From positions 1 to 64,000 of the forward strand of contig JBBPII010000012.1 in the NCBI GenBank assembly GCA_038040385.1: a stretch of 64,000 nucleotides of DNA. Reading direction: 5' to 3'. The first letter of the stretch is position 1, and each line of letters opens with the position of its first letter. The notes beneath the pieces were generated by a model. That model worked only from the letters and a program-made list of their open reading frames with translations. It did not search any database and was not told the DNA's origin. This DNA comes from Gilichinskyi gelida (lineage in GTDB: Bacteria > Acidobacteriota > Thermoanaerobaculia > Gp7-AA8). The position numbers were made by a program, and so were the translations under genes. Positions 30,031-38,945 of the stretch are shown here, piece by piece.

Positions 30031-33000
30031 ATGGCAGACGACGAACAGCCGAATGGCGAAGCCGCGCCGAAGAAACGCGCCGCGGGCAACGCCCCGAAGA
30101 AAGCGACGCCGAAAGCTCGCTCGGCGACCTCGTTTCGCTTCGCGATGACCATCTCGGTCATCGTGGTGGCCGTGCTGCTGACCGCGTACTACATGTATGT
30201 CTCGCGACAACGGGCCTACTTCACGAATCGCAACCTACGGCTCCTCTCCAGCCTCGGCGCGCAAGTCAGCGCCTCCCTCGACACTCATCAGGGCTTTGTC
30301 CGCAACTACGCACGATCGGCCACCAGCCCAGCGGTTCTCCGGCGAGCGCGTCCGGAGCTGATGGATACCGATCTGGCGGAAGAGACCATCGATTCCTGGC
30401 TGCCCGATTTTGATCGCGGCGCGAAACGATGGATCGAGCCTGACGCGGCCGAAAGCGGTCAACCGCCGCCCGTCCCGGCGGGCGGAGACGTCTTTGCGCG
30501 TCAGCTGTCGACGCGGAACGGCGAATGGTGGGTCGACATTCGGTATGCCGGGCAGCCGGAGACTCTCGCGGCCGTCGGTCTGCCGCGCGATGCGCCTGCC
30601 GTTCCCGCGACCATCGCTTCGTCCTCTCAGCAGGTCGAGAAGCCGGAAGCGTCGGGCGGACTACGGCTCTCCAGACTGCTCGATCCGCTGCTGAAACAGG
30701 AGCTGGTCAACGTCTTTGACGAGATTCTGGTGGCGCGCTCCGACGGCACGGTGATGTACAGCTACCGGCCCGCAATGACGTCGGACGTGATGAGCGAGGT
30801 TGCGGCGCCGCCGAAGAACAGCGGCGCGGAATTGCTGATCACGCGGCTCGATGCGCTGCAGGAGCGGAAAGGATGGCGGCAGTCCGTTCCGCTTTCGCTG
30901 AAGGAGGTTGCCGGAGCGACGCTGCACGTTCCGGTATCCGTCTCCGGTTCGGACTACGAATTGTTCGTGCAGCCGTTCGTCTTTCATGCGACCGCACCGT
31001 CGACGCCGCCGCCGGAATCGAAGGCGGCGGCGCCGGCGAAGACAGAGGAAAAGCGGGACGAGACGCAGCAGACCACCCGTCAGGCGGATCCCAACACGTT
31101 GGTGCTGTGCGGCATCACGTCCAAGAGCCGTTTCACCTACGAAGCCTACGCGGTATCGGCCTCCATCGTGATCGCCGTCGTCGCGGTCCTGATTCTCGCC
31201 ATCTGCTCCTGGCCCTTTCTCCGTGTGGTGCTGATCGGACAGCATCAGGCGCTCAAAGTCAGCGACGTGATGCTGCTCGGGTTCTCGGCCCTCACCGCCG
31301 CTGCGATCATCACTCTCTGGCTCATCGACTACCTCGCGTACGACCGGATGTCGAAGATCGCCTCCAGCCAGATGTCCATCTTCGCCCGCCGCCTGGAGGA
31401 CGATCTGCTGCGCGACATCACTCGCGCCCGGGCAGTTGCGGACACACTGAAGAGCTGGTCGGTGAAGGCCACCGAAGAGGGCGCTCCGGCGTCGCTCTAC
31501 AAGCTCCGCCTCGACGATCTCAGCGTCAAGCCCCAGCCGAGGTATGTGCTGGGCGACGTTTCGAAATACGTCTACTTCTCGTTCTTCGCCTGGATCGACC
31601 GCAACGGGAGACAGCGCTACAAGGGGGCGGTCGGATCGGAGAGACCGCTGGTCTCGGTCGGGCAGCGCGACTACTTCCGCGAGACCCTCGCCGGCCGCAG
31701 GTGGAACGTCACCGACCCCGAGAAGAGCGAGGCGCACGACTTCGTGCTCGAATCGCTCCGCTCCTCCACGACGGGCGGCGTGGAGACCGTTCTGGCGGTG
31801 CCGACGGGGCTGGAAGATCTGCCGGTCTTCGCCGTCACCGCGCAGATGGTGCACGTAACGCGGCCGGTGCTGCCGCCGAGTTACCGGTTCGCGTTCATCG
31901 ACGGCAGCGGCAACGTCATCTTCCACTCCGACGAGCGGCGCAACCGCAACGAGAACTTCTTCGCCGAAACCGACTTCAACCGCGAGCTGCGTTCCGCGGT
32001 CTCCGCGCGTCACGAAGCGTTCGTCAACCTTCATTACTGGGGACGCGATCAGCGGGCGTACGTCAAACCGCTGGCGAACCTGCCGTGGTCCGTGGTGGTG
32101 TTCCGCGACAAGGCCCTCCTTCGCAGCGTCAACGTCGAGACCATCCTCCTGACCCTGGTGCTGCTGATCTGCAACTCGATGCTGTATCTGGTGGTCTTCG
32201 CCATCGTGGTGGTCGCGCGCCCGGCGTACCGGGCGCCGTCGATCTGGCCGATCGCCCAGAACGACGACCTGTACCGCCGGCTGGTCCTGATGTACGCGCT
32301 CTCCATCCTGCTGGCGCTGACCTCGGCGTTCGCGCTGACCACGCCGCGAGCGTTGATGATCGGCTTCCTGGCGCCCGCACAGGCCATCAGCGCGACCTAC
32401 CTGGTCCTTCACCGCGAGACCAAGCGGGCCATCTACCTGCTCGTCCTGGCCATCTGGACGGTCGTGACCCTGCTGTGGGCGTATCCGCTAGTTGTCGATC
32501 CGATGATGCCCGACCTGCGTTTCGTCTCCCAGCATCCCGCCATCACCCGGGCAGTGCTGCTCATCCTGCTGGCGGTCGGGGCGTTCGTCACCATCGAACA
32601 AACCAGCAGCTTCGGCCGCCTGGTGCCGAAGGCGGCCCGCTGGATCCGGTATCCCCGCACCTACATCGCGGCCGGTCTCCTGCTGCTCTTCATCTCCTCG
32701 GCGGTCCCCACCATCGCCTTCTTCAAGGCCGCGAGCCGTCTGGAGCTGGAAGGGTTGATCAAATACTCGCAACTGGCGCTCGCGGAACGCATCGAAGAGC
32801 GCATCAACGGGCTCGACAAACTCAATGTGACGTCGTTGTCCGTTGTGGCGCTCCGTTATCCGATCCCCAACTTTTTCGACATCTCCGACTGGTGTTTCGA
32901 AGCCCCCGGCGCGATCTTCAAGAGCCCGAATCAGAATCCGGCGTGCTACTTCCAGTGTGAGGCGCGCGATCGCATATGGATCTCCTCGATCTTCGAGCCG

Positions 33001-34515
33001 CTTCTGCCGCAATACTCCGACCAATCGGTGTCCATTCGTCATCTCCACAGCGACCGGTCCGATGACGATCAGTGGACGTGGTGCCGCTACTACGGAAGCA
33101 TCCAGCTCAGAAAAAAAGTACGCCTGGCTCCGACGACGTTGAACAAGATGTTCGCCAAGCCCCCGGGCGAGACGGCGATCACCATCCGATCCATCGTCCC
33201 CCCGTTGTTCCTCAGCAGCTTGTCCACTCTTCCACCGCAAACGGCGTTCAATCGCGACCGCCATCATGACCCGGCGACCACGATCTTCCGCTGGATCCGC
33301 CGCGGCGTGATCATCCTGATCATCTTCGCCATCACCCGCCTTTTTCTCTGGATCGTGGTCTTCATCGCCAGAAAAGTGTTCCTCATCGATCTCCGACGGC
33401 CGGAGTGGCTGTCGACCCTCCCCCTGGGGCCGACGCTCGGCGATCACGTGTTCCTCACTCATGACTCGCCCGATCCGGCAAAAGTGATCGAGGCGGCGGT
33501 GAAACGTCCCACGTTCGTCGACGTCTCGTTTGCGTCCATGAGCATCCTCACGCGGGACTGGAGGCCCAAACTGATCGAGATCGACAGCAGCGCGCCGGGG
33601 AGGCACGTTCGCTGCCTCGACTTCGAATTCGGCGCCGGCGATCCGGCCGTCGACGGCCGAAAGCTCGAGCTTCTGGAACAACTGCTCCTGCTTCCGAACC
33701 GCAGAGTGATCATCGCCTCCCGCGTCACACCGCTGCTGTTCCTGGCCACGAGCGCCGACCCGCTCGTTCGCGCGCGTTGGAACGAGGTTTTCTCGTCGTT
33801 CGTCTGGATCACCTCCGAGCAGGTAGCCAGCGCGCAAGCCGCGGCCGCAAGCGTGCCCGTCGCCAGGAAGGCGCCGCCCTTCTGGCGCTCCTTGGCGACC
33901 GCCATCGCTTCGCTGACGAAGAGAGTCATGACCTACGACGCCTCGGTTCAGAACCGCGCCGGCACTGCTGCATGGTTGAAGGCGGAGACCGCACACGATC
34001 CGTACCTCCGCGAGCTGGCGGACGAGCTGAACAACCCCGACGATCGTCGCGCCGCGCTGGACGAGTTGCGCGAGCGGGCACACACCTACTATTCAGGACT
34101 GTGGGCCAGCTGCTCGTACCCAGAAAAGCTCCTCTTGTCGGAGCTGGCCCGCCATGGGTTGCTCAACGGCAAGGACCGCAAGCTGGTGCGAAGACTGGTG
34201 GCCCGGGGCCTGATTCGACGCGGTCCGAACATTCAGATCGCCAGCGAGACTCTCCGCCTTTTCATCATCGATGCCGGAGAAAACCTCGAGCGCGAAGCCG
34301 AGCGCTTCGGCGTGGCGAGCACCTGGGACAACCTTCGCGTCCCGCTTCTGATCGTTCTCCTGAGCACGACGCTCCTCATCTTCACCACTCAGAAGGACCT
34401 CATGAATCTCACCGCGGGCATCGTCACCGCTTTGGCCACCGGGCTGCCGGCGATGGCGAAGTTGATCGGCGTCTTCACCGACCGCCGCGCCGCCGCGGTC
34501 GAAGCGCGCACCTGA
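30031..34515 (+). CDS. Giant multi-pass membrane protein with Cache-like sensor region and cytoplasmic C-terminal module, unknown function
   Basis: 1494 residues. It begins with a basic Ala/Lys-rich tail and a first span at about 38-57. An extracytoplasmic domain follows to about 365, with a Pro/Ala linker near its end, then spans near 375-400 and 410-437. Residues about 437-700 look like a double Cache sensor: YFSFFAWIDRNGRQRYKGAVG, the ligand-type VGQRDYFRETLAGR, and FAFIDGSGNVIFHSDERRN. About eight spans follow (700-900), then a Cys-containing extracytoplasmic segment (900-1085), and a span near 1090-1120. The cytoplasmic region (1120-1430) has VFLTHDSPDPAKVIEAA where a P-loop might sit but no GKT/S, RRVIIASRVTPLLFL, and a winged-helix-like stretch near 1358-1413. 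Two last spans end it. No kinase, GGDEF or MCP output domain is seen. Confidence 0.75.
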   Translation: MADDEQPNGEAAPKKRAAGNAPKKATPKARSATSFRFAMTISVIVVAVLLTAYYMYVSRQRAYFTNRNLRLLSSLGAQVSASLDTHQGFVRNYARSATSPAVLRRARPELMDTDLAEETIDSWLPDFDRGAKRWIEPDAAESGQPPPVPAGGDVFARQLSTRNGEWWVDIRYAGQPETLAAVGLPRDAPAVPATIASSSQQVEKPEASGGLRLSRLLDPLLKQELVNVFDEILVARSDGTVMYSYRPAMTSDVMSEVAAPPKNSGAELLITRLDALQERKGWRQSVPLSLKEVAGATLHVPVSVSGSDYELFVQPFVFHATAPSTPPPESKAAAPAKTEEKRDETQQTTRQADPNTLVLCGITSKSRFTYEAYAVSASIVIAVVAVLILAICSWPFLRVVLIGQHQALKVSDVMLLGFSALTAAAIITLWLIDYLAYDRMSKIASSQMSIFARRLEDDLLRDITRARAVADTLKSWSVKATEEGAPASLYKLRLDDLSVKPQPRYVLGDVSKYVYFSFFAWIDRNGRQRYKGAVGSERPLVSVGQRDYFRETLAGRRWNVTDPEKSEAHDFVLESLRSSTTGGVETVLAVPTGLEDLPVFAVTAQMVHVTRPVLPPSYRFAFIDGSGNVIFHSDERRNRNENFFAETDFNRELRSAVSARHEAFVNLHYWGRDQRAYVKPLANLPWSVVVFRDKALLRSVNVETILLTLVLLICNSMLYLVVFAIVVVARPAYRAPSIWPIAQNDDLYRRLVLMYALSILLALTSAFALTTPRALMIGFLAPAQAISATYLVLHRETKRAIYLLVLAIWTVVTLLWAYPLVVDPMMPDLRFVSQHPAITRAVLLILLAVGAFVTIEQTSSFGRLVPKAARWIRYPRTYIAAGLLLLFISSAVPTIAFFKAASRLELEGLIKYSQLALAERIEERINGLDKLNVTSLSVVALRYPIPNFFDISDWCFEAPGAIFKSPNQNPACYFQCEARDRIWISSIFEPLLPQYSDQSVSIRHLHSDRSDDDQWTWCRYYGSIQLRKKVRLAPTTLNKMFAKPPGETAITIRSIVPPLFLSSLSTLPPQTAFNRDRHHDPATTIFRWIRRGVIILIIFAITRLFLWIVVFIARKVFLIDLRRPEWLSTLPLGPTLGDHVFLTHDSPDPAKVIEAAVKRPTFVDVSFASMSILTRDWRPKLIEIDSSAPGRHVRCLDFEFGAGDPAVDGRKLELLEQLLLLPNRRVIIASRVTPLLFLATSADPLVRARWNEVFSSFVWITSEQVASAQAAAASVPVARKAPPFWRSLATAIASLTKRVMTYDASVQNRAGTAAWLKAETAHDPYLRELADELNNPDDRRAALDELRERAHTYYSGLWASCSYPEKLLLSELARHGLLNGKDRKLVRRLVARGLIRRGPNIQIASETLRLFIIDAGENLEREAERFGVASTWDNLRVPLLIVLLSTTLLIFTTQKDLMNLTAGIVTALATGLPAMAKLIGVFTDRRAAAVEART

Positions 34516-34557
34516 CATCACGTCCGTTCGGATCGGGTCTTGCTTCGGTCGCCTCTC

Positions 34558-35547
34558 ATGGATCGCGAAGTCGTCGTCATCACCGGCGCTTCCGCCGGCG
34601 TCGGGCGCGCGGTCGCCCGGGCCTTCGGGCGGCGGCGGGCGAAGGTCGGGCTGATCGCGCGGGGACGCGACGGACTGGAGGCGGCGAAACGGGAGATCGA
34701 GGCGGCGGGCGGTGAGGCCATCGTCCTGCCGCTCGACGTCGCCGATCACGAGGCCGTCGACCGCGCGGCGTCGGAAGTCGAGGGCGCGTTCGGCCCGATC
34801 GACATCTGGATCAACAACGCCATGCTCTCCGTCTTCTCCCCGATCATGGAGACCACACCCGACGAGTACCGGCGCGTCACCGACGTCACCTACCTCGGCA
34901 CGGTGTGGGGGACGCTCGCCGCGCTGCGGCGGATGAAGCCGCGCAACCGCGGCGCGATCGTGCAGGTCGGCTCCGCGCTCGCCTATCGCGGCATTCCGCT
35001 GCAGTCGGCGTACTGCGCGGCGAAGCACGCCATGCAGGGATTCCACGACTCGCTGCGCAGCGAGCTGATTCACGATCGCAGCGAGGTGCGCGTGGTGATG
35101 GTGCACCTGCCGGCGATGAACACGCCGCAATTCCGGTGGGTGAAGAGCCGGCTGCCGCGAAAAGGGCAGCCCGTACCGCCGATTTTCCAGCCGGAGGTGG
35201 CCGCGGAGGCGATCGTCTGGGCGGCATACAGCGGGCGGCGCGAGGTCAACGTCGGATGGCCGACCTCCGAGGCGGTGATCGGCAACAACTTCGTGCCGGG
35301 AGTCGGCGACTGGGTTCTCGCCGAACACGGCTATGACGCGCAGATGACCGATGAGCCCGAGGACCCGAAGCGGCCGGACAACCTCTGGGCGCCGCTGCCG
35401 GGCGATGCTGGCGCACACGGCGTGTTCGATGACCGCGCGAAGAGGGGGAGCATCGCAATGGAGGTGAACAAACGGAGGGGCTGGCTCGCCGCCGGACTCG
35501 GCGTTGTCGGGGTACTGCTTTTGCTCGCATTCAGACGAGGGCGGTAA
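34558..35547 (+). CDS. Short-chain dehydrogenase/reductase with C-terminal membrane anchor
   Basis: A 329-residue protein. It has the nucleotide-binding TGASAGVGRAVARAF, WINNAML, the catalytic Ser of VQVGSALAYRG, and YCAAKHA carrying YxxxK. After the SDR core (about 1-245) comes an extension ending in one membrane span (WLAAGLGVVGVLLLLAF) and RRGR, so the enzyme is probably tethered to the inner membrane with the active site in the cytoplasm. I use the ATG at 34558, not the TTG 18 bases upstream. Substrate unknown. It starts 42 bases after the giant membrane protein gene. Confidence 0.88.
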   Translation: MDREVVVITGASAGVGRAVARAFGRRRAKVGLIARGRDGLEAAKREIEAAGGEAIVLPLDVADHEAVDRAASEVEGAFGPIDIWINNAMLSVFSPIMETTPDEYRRVTDVTYLGTVWGTLAALRRMKPRNRGAIVQVGSALAYRGIPLQSAYCAAKHAMQGFHDSLRSELIHDRSEVRVVMVHLPAMNTPQFRWVKSRLPRKGQPVPPIFQPEVAAEAIVWAAYSGRREVNVGWPTSEAVIGNNFVPGVGDWVLAEHGYDAQMTDEPEDPKRPDNLWAPLPGDAGAHGVFDDRAKRGSIAMEVNKRRGWLAAGLGVVGVLLLLAFRRGR

Positions 35548-35587
35548 CCATGGAGGCAAGAGCGTCGTGCTATAGTGGCGCGTGCGT

Positions 35588-37813
35588 ATGGCGAAACACC
35601 ATATTCTCGCCGTTTTCGCCGCATCACTTCTAAGTCAGTCGATTCTTGCGGCCGAGGTGAAGCTCGGCCCCGAAATACCGCTCTCGCCGAGTCTCGAGCT
35701 GCGGTCGGCCGCATACGACCAGACGGCTCCGGTGGCCGCGTCCAATGGCGGCGACTACCTCGTCGTCTGGGCCGACGGACGACGGCTCGGCTCCGACATC
35801 TACGCCACGCGGGTCGCAAGCGACGGGCTTCCAGCCAATCCGGTCGGGCGGCGCATCGCCACGGGCACGAACCCGAAAATCGCGACAGCCGGCGGCGACT
35901 ACCTCGTCGTCTGGCAGAGCTCTTCGAACATCCTGTCCCTCCGCGTGAACGGCGACGGCGTGCCGGTGTCGGAGCCGCACGCAGTCGGCTCGGGCGAGCC
36001 GGTCGCGCTGGTATCGAACGGGTCGACATATCTGCTGATCACTCGTCCGGACCCCGCGACGACAGAATCGTCGGCGACGGTGCTTGATCGCGACGGCATA
36101 CCGCTGCGAAGCGTGGCCAAGACGTTTGCGTCGACGGCAGGCGCAGCGGCGTATGGCGGGCAGTACTACGTCGTCGACGTCGGCTCCTCGATCACGTTGT
36201 ACGCCATTACCGACGACGGCGCGGTGACCGATCAAGCGATTTCAACGTCGGTATCGCCGAGCAATGGGCAAGTGACCGCGGCGTTCGCGCCGGTGGCGGT
36301 CCTCATAGCCTTTAACGGCGGCCGCTACATCGTCGTGGGCTACGACGGGAGAATCTTCAGGGACCAGACATTACCGCTCAACGGCGTGCAGCGCGCGGTT
36401 GCTGCCGGATGGGACGGGCGCGAATTCCTGGTGACCTTTACTCCCGTAGCGCCCACGAACCTTGTGTCAACGGCCTTTCGGATCGCGATCGACGGTACGC
36501 CGCCGGCAGGATCGCTTGCGCTGAGCAAAATGCCGTGGACTAGTGATGTCGCCTTCGCGACGAATGGGTCGTCGCAACTGATCGTCTGGTCCGAGCGGCG
36601 GGAGTTCAGCTCCGACATCGTCGCGCGCAAAGTGCCGGAGTTCAGCGCGCTGCCCGCCGATCCGGTTCCCGCCGCGCTCCTTTCGTACTCCGGCGAAGCG
36701 CAGACCGACGTTCAGATCGCGCGCGGCCCGAGGGGCATTCTCGCCGTCTGGGGCGACGGCGACCGATGGCTTCGCGTCTCGGCGTCGTTCAACGGCGGCC
36801 CTCCTGTCGTCCTGCAGTCCGACCCGGGGCCCGACTACGTCGGCTGGCCGGCGGTCGCCGCCGGCAACCAGGTGTTTCTCGTGGTGTGGCGCTACGCGGG
36901 CGTGGACGGCCGGCCGGACCGGCTCCTCGGGAAGCGGTTCGATTTCGATGGCAAGGACCTCGATCCGCAGCCGCTGCTCTTGACCAGTGTGGAACGCACC
37001 GACCTTTTTGAGCTGCTACGGAGACCGCAGACGCCTTCCATCACCTTTGACGGGTCGTTCCTCGTCGCCTGGGCCGAAAAAAACGAGCTCTACTTCGCGC
37101 GCCTTGGCGAAAGCGGCCCGTTGCTCGCTGAATGGGAGACCACCATCGGGTCCAGCTCGTGGAACGTAGCCCGTTCGCCGCGAGTTTTGTGGACCGGCTC
37201 CGCCTTCGTGACCGGCTTTACGCTCGAGTTTCCTTCCACCGCCCATTTGTTTCCACCATCGTGGTCTCTGGCGACGGTGCGGGTCGATCGAGCGGGAACG
37301 AGGCTCTCGGAGACGCCGTCATCGACGCTCTTCTTCAATACCTTCAGCTCCGCTGACACTCATCTCGCAGCGGCCCTGGGGCGCGACGCCATAACCTTCG
37401 CCTGGTCGGATAACGGGGTCACGCTTGCGCAGACGACGCTTGACGGGAAGGTAAGAATCCGTCCCCTGATTGTCATTCATCGCGCCGCGAACGACGGACC
37501 GTCCAGCGTCGAGATCGCATGGAATGGATCGGAATACGTGCTGGTCTGGCTCGAGCGGATCGCCGAAGGCGGCAAGGGATACATCGTGAAGGCGATTCGT
37601 CTTGACGAGGGGCTGCGTCGCATCGATCCGGAGCCCTTTGAGGTCACATCCGGCCCCGCGCCGCTACTCCCTCCGTGGTTGATCACCACCCCCGGCGGAG
37701 TGCTGATCGCCTACAGCCGCGCCGACGACGCGAACGGCGGCGCGCCGCGCGCGTTCATGCGCGCGCTCGAGCGCATCCCTAAGCCGCCGCATCGGCGGGC
37801 GGTGGGCCGCTGA
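35588..37813 (+). CDS. Large exported repeat protein, probable beta-propeller, with C-terminal RRxVGR tail
   Basis: A 741-residue protein with a signal peptide (MAKHHILAVFAASLLSQSILA). Many spaced repeats follow the pattern 'GG/NG-x-YLVVWxDxR/LGxDIYATRV': SNGGDYLVVWADGRR, AGGDYLVVWQSS, NGGRYIVVGYDG, NGSSQLIVWSERR, AGNQVFLVVWRYAG, NGSEYVLVWLERI. This blade-like pattern suggests a beta-propeller. The C-terminus reads PPHRRAVGR. An upstream GTG at 35582 is possible. The next gene encodes a smaller protein of the same kind with the same tail. Function unknown; it is expected to be periplasmic or surface exposed. Confidence 0.75.
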   Translation: MAKHHILAVFAASLLSQSILAAEVKLGPEIPLSPSLELRSAAYDQTAPVAASNGGDYLVVWADGRRLGSDIYATRVASDGLPANPVGRRIATGTNPKIATAGGDYLVVWQSSSNILSLRVNGDGVPVSEPHAVGSGEPVALVSNGSTYLLITRPDPATTESSATVLDRDGIPLRSVAKTFASTAGAAAYGGQYYVVDVGSSITLYAITDDGAVTDQAISTSVSPSNGQVTAAFAPVAVLIAFNGGRYIVVGYDGRIFRDQTLPLNGVQRAVAAGWDGREFLVTFTPVAPTNLVSTAFRIAIDGTPPAGSLALSKMPWTSDVAFATNGSSQLIVWSERREFSSDIVARKVPEFSALPADPVPAALLSYSGEAQTDVQIARGPRGILAVWGDGDRWLRVSASFNGGPPVVLQSDPGPDYVGWPAVAAGNQVFLVVWRYAGVDGRPDRLLGKRFDFDGKDLDPQPLLLTSVERTDLFELLRRPQTPSITFDGSFLVAWAEKNELYFARLGESGPLLAEWETTIGSSSWNVARSPRVLWTGSAFVTGFTLEFPSTAHLFPPSWSLATVRVDRAGTRLSETPSSTLFFNTFSSADTHLAAALGRDAITFAWSDNGVTLAQTTLDGKVRIRPLIVIHRAANDGPSSVEIAWNGSEYVLVWLERIAEGGKGYIVKAIRLDEGLRRIDPEPFEVTSGPAPLLPPWLITTPGGVLIAYSRADDANGGAPRAFMRALERIPKPPHRRAVGR

Positions 37814-37820
37814 CGCTTCG

Positions 37821-38945
37821 GTGAGTCTGCTCATCGCACTGCTGTTCGCTCAACTGCGGCTGCAGAACGAGCAACTCGTCTCCCGCGCGACGGAGATGAC
37901 CGGCGATGTGCGGGCCTCAGGCTGTCACGGACACCTCCTCGTGGCCTGGCGCGACGGCAACGGCATCGCGGCGGCGGCCGACGGACGGAAGCTCGTCATC
38001 AGCACCTCGACCCGCGGCACGCCCGCAGTCGCCTGCGGCAATGACTCCTGGCTGGTCATCTGGCCGAGCGAGGACTTCGGCGTCGACGGCCGCCGCGTCG
38101 CGCTCGACGGAGGGCTACTCGCTACCGCCCCACTTTTTCGCGGTCCGTTCGGCGCATCGGAAGTTGCCGCGGCGTACGGCGATAACGGGTTTCTCATGGC
38201 CTGGACCGACGGCGTGACCGTTCGCGTCACTCGCGTGAACGACGCCGGCAAGGCACTCGACGCTCCGCCGCTCAGCGTCGGGCTCACCGGCGTCTTCGTC
38301 GCGCCGCGCATCGTCTGGAACGGCTCGACCTTCTTCCTGGCCTGGGCCGAGGACCGCACCAATCCGCTGTCGCCGAAGCCGACGCGGTTCTGGGGGACGC
38401 GGGTCTCGGCGGGAGGGAAGGTCGACGCAGTCTCGCTGCCGATGATCGAAGCGGGCGCCGGTCTGCGCGGGCTGCAACCCTCGGTGACCACGAACGGCGA
38501 CCGCATCACCATCGCCTGGGTCGCCGAACACGGCGCGCAGACATGCGTCGACGTCGCACAGGTCAACGATGCGCGCAAGGTCCTCGTGGCGCCGAAGCAG
38601 TTGCGCTGCTCCGGCGACGACGGAACGCCGGTCTTCGACGAGGCGGAGATTCGTTGGAGCCGCCGCGAGCTGATTCTCGTCTGGCGCGAGTTGAGGAGCG
38701 ACTTCTCGTCGGTCCTTCGCGTCGCGCGCCTCGACGAGAGAGCAACGCTCGTCGACCCGTCATTCGATCTCCTGTCGCGGCCGGGCGCAGCCTCGCTCGG
38801 GCCGGGACTGGCATCGACGTCCGCGGGCGTGGCAGCCGCGTACTTTTCGACGCTCCCTCCGCCCGAGGAGACGACGGCCGGAGTCTGGATGCGCGTCGTC
38901 GAGCAGGATCCGGCTCCGGCGCGGCGACGAGTCGTCGGCCGCTGA
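37821..38945 (+). CDS. Exported repeat protein, paralogue of the preceding gene, with RRxVGR tail
   Basis: A 374-residue protein. A short hydrophobic N-terminus (MSLLIALLFAQLRL) is followed by the same type of repeats as the upstream gene: CHGHLLVAWRDGNG, CGNDSWLVIWPSEDFGVDGRRV, YGDNGFLMAWTDG, NGSTFFLAWAEDR, NGDRITIAWVAEHG. It ends APARRRVVGR. It starts (GTG) eight bases after the upstream stop. It looks like a half-length relative, perhaps one propeller instead of two. Confidence 0.72.
   Translation: MSLLIALLFAQLRLQNEQLVSRATEMTGDVRASGCHGHLLVAWRDGNGIAAAADGRKLVISTSTRGTPAVACGNDSWLVIWPSEDFGVDGRRVALDGGLLATAPLFRGPFGASEVAAAYGDNGFLMAWTDGVTVRVTRVNDAGKALDAPPLSVGLTGVFVAPRIVWNGSTFFLAWAEDRTNPLSPKPTRFWGTRVSAGGKVDAVSLPMIEAGAGLRGLQPSVTTNGDRITIAWVAEHGAQTCVDVAQVNDARKVLVAPKQLRCSGDDGTPVFDEAEIRWSRRELILVWRELRSDFSSVLRVARLDERATLVDPSFDLLSRPGAASLGPGLASTSAGVAAAYFSTLPPPEETTAGVWMRVVEQDPAPARRRVVGR

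Noticed and set aside
30661..34083. Long minus-strand frames opposite the giant membrane protein
   Set aside because: Shadow composition (Arg, Asp, Val, Gln), no starts with ribosome binding sites, no motifs.
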